A DNA stretch of 64,000 nt from Clonostachys chloroleuca (lineage: Eukaryota > Ascomycota > Sordariomycetes > Hypocreales > Bionectriaceae). Shown here one piece after another: positions 60,927 to 64,000 of this stretch. The notes beneath the pieces are model-generated. The model did not search any database. It saw only the letters and a program-made list of their open reading frames with translations, and was not told the DNA's origin. Both the position numbers and the translations under genes were made by a program. Every line of letters begins with the position of its first letter. Positions within the stretch are counted from its first letter, which is position 1. The stretch is from contig JBANAY010000003.1 in NCBI GenBank assembly GCA_037952775.1, positions 8,866,001-8,930,000 on the forward strand. The letters run 5' to 3'.

Positions 60927-62433
60927 ATGGCTACCGCTGCGGTTAGACGGAGAACCGAGGAGCCCTTTGACATCCACGAAGATGTCAGGACAGAAGAGAC
61001 TGAAATGATCGAGGATGACAAAGAGGACGGCGGTGCAGATGTCGCAGACACGGATGTTGTCGTTATTGACGATGGCGACGAGGACGACGGCGAAGGCGAA
61101 GGCGACGAAGAGTACGACAGCTCTGACGACGAGCAAGTCGATCGCAGTGTTCAATCGGACATGAAGAAGCTCGAGAGTGACTTTCCAGGCTTCTGGTATC
61201 GCTACCGTCTGATTAAACGGATAGGAGAAGGTATGTGCACATGCTGCATCTTGACACTGGGTTGTACCTGGGGAGTACGTACTCGCTAACCGCCGCGCTT
61301 AGGAACGTTTTCCACCGTTTACAAGGCTGAGGATAAACTTTATGACCAGTATGTCAACGAGTGGGATGTACAAAACGAGATGTCCAAGTGGACTCCCCCC
61401 TTTGGAAAGAGACTCGCCTAGCCAGCACTCTCCGCGGAAACGAACGCGTTACGTCGCCATCAAGAAGATTTATGTCACCTCGTCGCCAATGCGAATCCTC
61501 AACGAACTAGAGCTGCTGCATGATCTCCGGAGATGCCCTTCAGTTTGCCCGCTCATCACAGCCTTCCGCCAGACTGACCAGGTTATCGCCATTCTTCCAT
61601 ACTTTCGTCACGGGGACTTCCGTACCTACTTCCGGGATATGACTATCCCTGATATTAGAATCTATTTACGGTCATTATTTACCGCGCTACGAAGTACGCA
61701 TGAGCATAGAATTCTTCATCGCGACATTAAGCCGACCAACTTTCTCTACGATCCCGCTACGCAGCATGGCGTCCTTGTTGATTTTGGTCTCGCCGAGCGG
61801 GAGGGCTCCGAAAGCAAGCCGTGTCTGTGCCACGAGCAACGTGAGCTTCGTAAGACAAGGCAGGCGAATTCCGTCTGGGCTCAGAGTGTGTCCTCCTACA
61901 CTCCATCTGGGTACCCCAAGAACGATACAAGGCCCTCGAAGCGCGCCAACCGCGCTGGCACCAGAGGCTTCCGAGCCCCGGAGGTGCTGTTCAAGTGCAC
62001 TGAGCAGACGACGGCGATTGATATTTGGTCAGCCGGTGTCATTTTGCTCACCATTCTCTCCAAGCGATTCCCGTTCTTCAACTCTGCGGATGACGTGGAG
62101 GCAATGATTGAGATTGCTACCATCTATGGCGCAAGACGTATGAAGGTTGCGGGTCTCCTTCATGGATGTGTTTTTGATACGACCATCCCCACTGTCGGGC
62201 AGCAGGGCTTCACCCTTGAAAAGATTATTCTATGGAGCACCTGTCGGGGCGAGGACAAGCCTCTTACTGCGGATGAGAAGCTTGCTGTCAGATTCATGGA
62301 GCGGTGCATGGACTTGGACCCCTCACGAAGAATCACGGCTGAGGAGGCTTTGGAACACGAGTTCTTGAGGATAGATAGCTCCCAGGACTTGGGAGTTGGG
62401 GATGATGATATCATGGACATGCTCGATGTATAG
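60927..62433 (+). CDS. CDC7: Cdc7-type (Hsk1) protein kinase, one-base frame break
   Basis: Exons 60927-61230 and 61303-62433, with a 72-nt intron inside the glycine loop. Cdc7 with its partner Dbf4 phosphorylates MCM proteins to fire replication origins. An acidic N-terminus (about 20-70) precedes the kinase. Motifs: IGEGTFSTVYKA loop, VAIKKIY Lys, HRDIKPTNF catalytic loop, LVDFGLAE (DFG) and RAPEVLFK (APE). Two family insertions are present, one around RDSPSQHSPRKRTRY and one between DFG and APE. The C-terminal LDPSRRITAEEALEHEFL closes the domain. The frame breaks at a six-C run (61395-61400) after SKWTP. Here the arithmetic asks for one base fewer (or two more), opposite in sign to the other breaks; one fewer gives 477 aa. 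Confidence 0.92.
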
Positions 62434-62953
62434 ATAGACGTTTAAGATCCTGTGCGGCCACCACGGAATTCTCAGATTCTGCTGGCTGAATCTCTTTGTA
62501 TATAACACAGGCGTAAGCGCATGGGTGCATCATACAGCTGGCGTTCATCATGGTGGCATTTGTTAAATAGCATATACATTTTTTTGCATGATCAAGTTTC
62601 AAGACTTGACGAATTGCGAGAATCAAACATGTCACTGGACGTAGGCAATTTAAGCGAGCGATGACAATCAAATCATGGACCGAAAATGATTTTTATTCGT
62701 AAACTCCATTGAGAGTCCCTGATGCAATGCTCGAAGCCGACCATCCTAAGTGCCCTTTTTTTATCCCCTTTATCATATCATCACCAACTGTTATGTCAGT
62801 GGAAGAGGGGCGGGCGAGCCATAACCAGATTGTGAACTTGTTGTGTTGTTAATTTTTTTTATTCCTCAATAAGGTCATGGACGATAAAAGTCGCATCCCA
62901 CATACACAACCGAACTCCTTCACAAGCGGTATATCCATATCATGCTTTTTCGT
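62434..62953. other. Convergent 3' interval CDC7/RPL28
   Basis: 520 bp holding the 3' UTRs of both genes. AT-rich, with a T-run near 62850. Nothing else seen. Confidence 0.6.
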
Positions 62954-63795
62954 CTAAGCGACCAGCTCAACGACACCACCGGCCTGCTGGATCTTCTTCT
63001 CTGCCAGCTTGCTCACCCATCGTGCGCGGACAACCAGGGGGATTTCGGGGAGACGGCCCTTGCCGAGGACCTTGGAGTAGCCGAGGGAGAGGAGGTCGAG
63101 GACGGGGGCGGTGTCCTTCTTGGAGCCGGAGACGTAAGCCTCACGGGTCTCGGCGGGGACGAGAGACCAGAGCTAGTGTCGTGTCAGCGGAAAATCCCAT
63201 TGGACATGCCAGATTGATTCGCCTGGAGCCGGACCCCAGTTTGGCAGCTGGTGCTTGCTAGGTCCGACGGTCGGGCTCATAAATTAAGGGGAGGAAATTT
63301 GTACCTTCTCCAAGTTGACGACAGGCTTCCAGAAGTGGTTGGGCTGCTTGTGGAAGTATCGCATACCAACCTTACCGAAGTAACCGGGATGGTACTATTT
63401 TCAAAGCCAAGTTAGCCCTCAAGAGTTCACTCATATTCCGACTTTTTCGCCTCGCGTTGTCTCGAATTGCGTCTCGTCGTGGGGGTAGTGTATTTCGAAC
63501 CTTGTCCATGTTGGTACGGTGGTGGTGCTGACCACCGGCCAGACCACGACCACCTGGATGCTTCCTGTGCTTGCCAACACGTCCCTTTCCGGCGGAGACG
63601 TGACCGCGGCTGTGAGAAACCTCCTTGTCAGCCAACAAAATTCTCCATCCAATTGTTTCCAAAACGACATCCTTTGCACGAAAGCTGCCCGGCTGGCGAA
63701 CCAGCCTGGGCATTCAATTGTGCCGAATTCTGTCTTCAGAGCATTCTAAGGGACAAAACGTACTGCTTGCGGGTCTTGGAGGTTCGGGTAGGCAT
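62954..63795 (-). CDS. RPL28: 60S ribosomal protein L28 (uL15 family)
   Basis: Four exons (63795-63764, 63609-63501, 63394-63305, 63172-62954) with introns of 154, 106 and 132 nt encode 149 aa, the standard eukaryotic length. The protein is a component of the large cytosolic subunit, near the peptidyl-transferase side. The sequence is diagnostic: [19 protein letters not shown], then [35 protein letters not shown] and, at the end, [12 protein letters not shown]. The intron after the first 32 coding bases is usual in highly expressed fungal ribosomal protein genes. All phases agree and there is no frame break. The promoter lies in the last 200 bases of the window. Confidence 0.96.
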
Positions 63796-64000
63796 GGCGA
63801 CGGCTGGTTGGGTGTTGTCGCTTTCCGGTGTGATGCTTCGTCAAAGGGACTGGAAGTGGGTGGTGATGTTTTTTGCGCTGCCCTAGTATGGATCAAGTCC
63901 GGGAAATTGTTAGCGAGAGGGTTAACCTGCCCTAAGCAAAATCCAAGTAATTCATTTGGCTGTGTGATTGAGTGGAGACCTTTGTGCTGTGTGTTTTTCG

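Overview
The window is nuclear DNA of a filamentous ascomycete, most likely a Sordariomycete; the species cannot be fixed from sequence alone. The evidence is short GT-AG introns (mostly 52-130 nt), Zn2Cys6 transcription factors, a secreted proteinase-K-type subtilase, ergosterol genes and long intergenic stretches. I support 20 protein-coding genes and one intron-containing tRNA-Gly. There is no convincing transposon, rRNA or prokaryote-type feature.

Layout. Region 1-8.3 kb holds only a ubiquitin C-terminal hydrolase (2226-3053). From 8.4 to 21 kb come a secreted subtilisin-like protease, a tandem ABM-like alpha/beta-barrel protein, a GNAT acetyltransferase, a secreted GH2 glycosidase and a conserved-looking protein of unknown function. 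From 22 to 26 kb lie two small putative DNA-binding proteins (three-finger C2H2; short Zn2Cys6), both with irregular gene structures. From 27.5 to 41 kb a divergent pair (Mtf2-like mitochondrial factor and the WD40 protein Cmr1) is followed by two sterol-metabolism genes, ATG26 (sterol glucosyltransferase) and ERG3 (C-5 sterol desaturase), flanking the tRNA-Gly. From 41.7 to 48.7 kb is a compact set: a Zn2Cys6 regulator with two tandem zinc clusters, a TauD-type 2-oxoglutarate dioxygenase and a sugar-porter-type MFS transporter, which looks like a small catabolic cluster. From 50.5 to 64 kb is a housekeeping block: complex I subunit GRIM-19, the Pol II CTD phosphatase FCP1, condensin subunit CND1, the replication kinase CDC7 and ribosomal protein L28.

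The most striking cross-cutting observation is that seven otherwise intact conserved genes (subtilase, CMR1, ATG26, MFS transporter, FCP1, CND1, CDC7) each carry exactly one small frame break. In six of the seven it sits in a run of 5-6 C or G. Because FCP1, CND1 and CDC7 are essential in yeasts, the simplest reading is homopolymer error in the assembly, not gene death. In each case the exon lengths sum to a whole number of codons once a single base is accounted for. These genes are annotated as CDS spanning the break; any automatic annotation would truncate or split them.

Other points of interest: a C2H2 gene whose only workable intron itself looks like former coding sequence; an MCB motif (ACGCGT) between the divergent cell-cycle genes CND1 and CDC7; four ACGCG cores within 70 bp of the Mtf2-like/CMR1 bidirectional promoter; and a 23-nt poly-C tract inside the intron of the ubiquitin hydrolase. 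I found no clearly novel multi-gene system; the dual-zinc-cluster regulator with its dioxygenase and transporter is the best candidate for unexplored biology.
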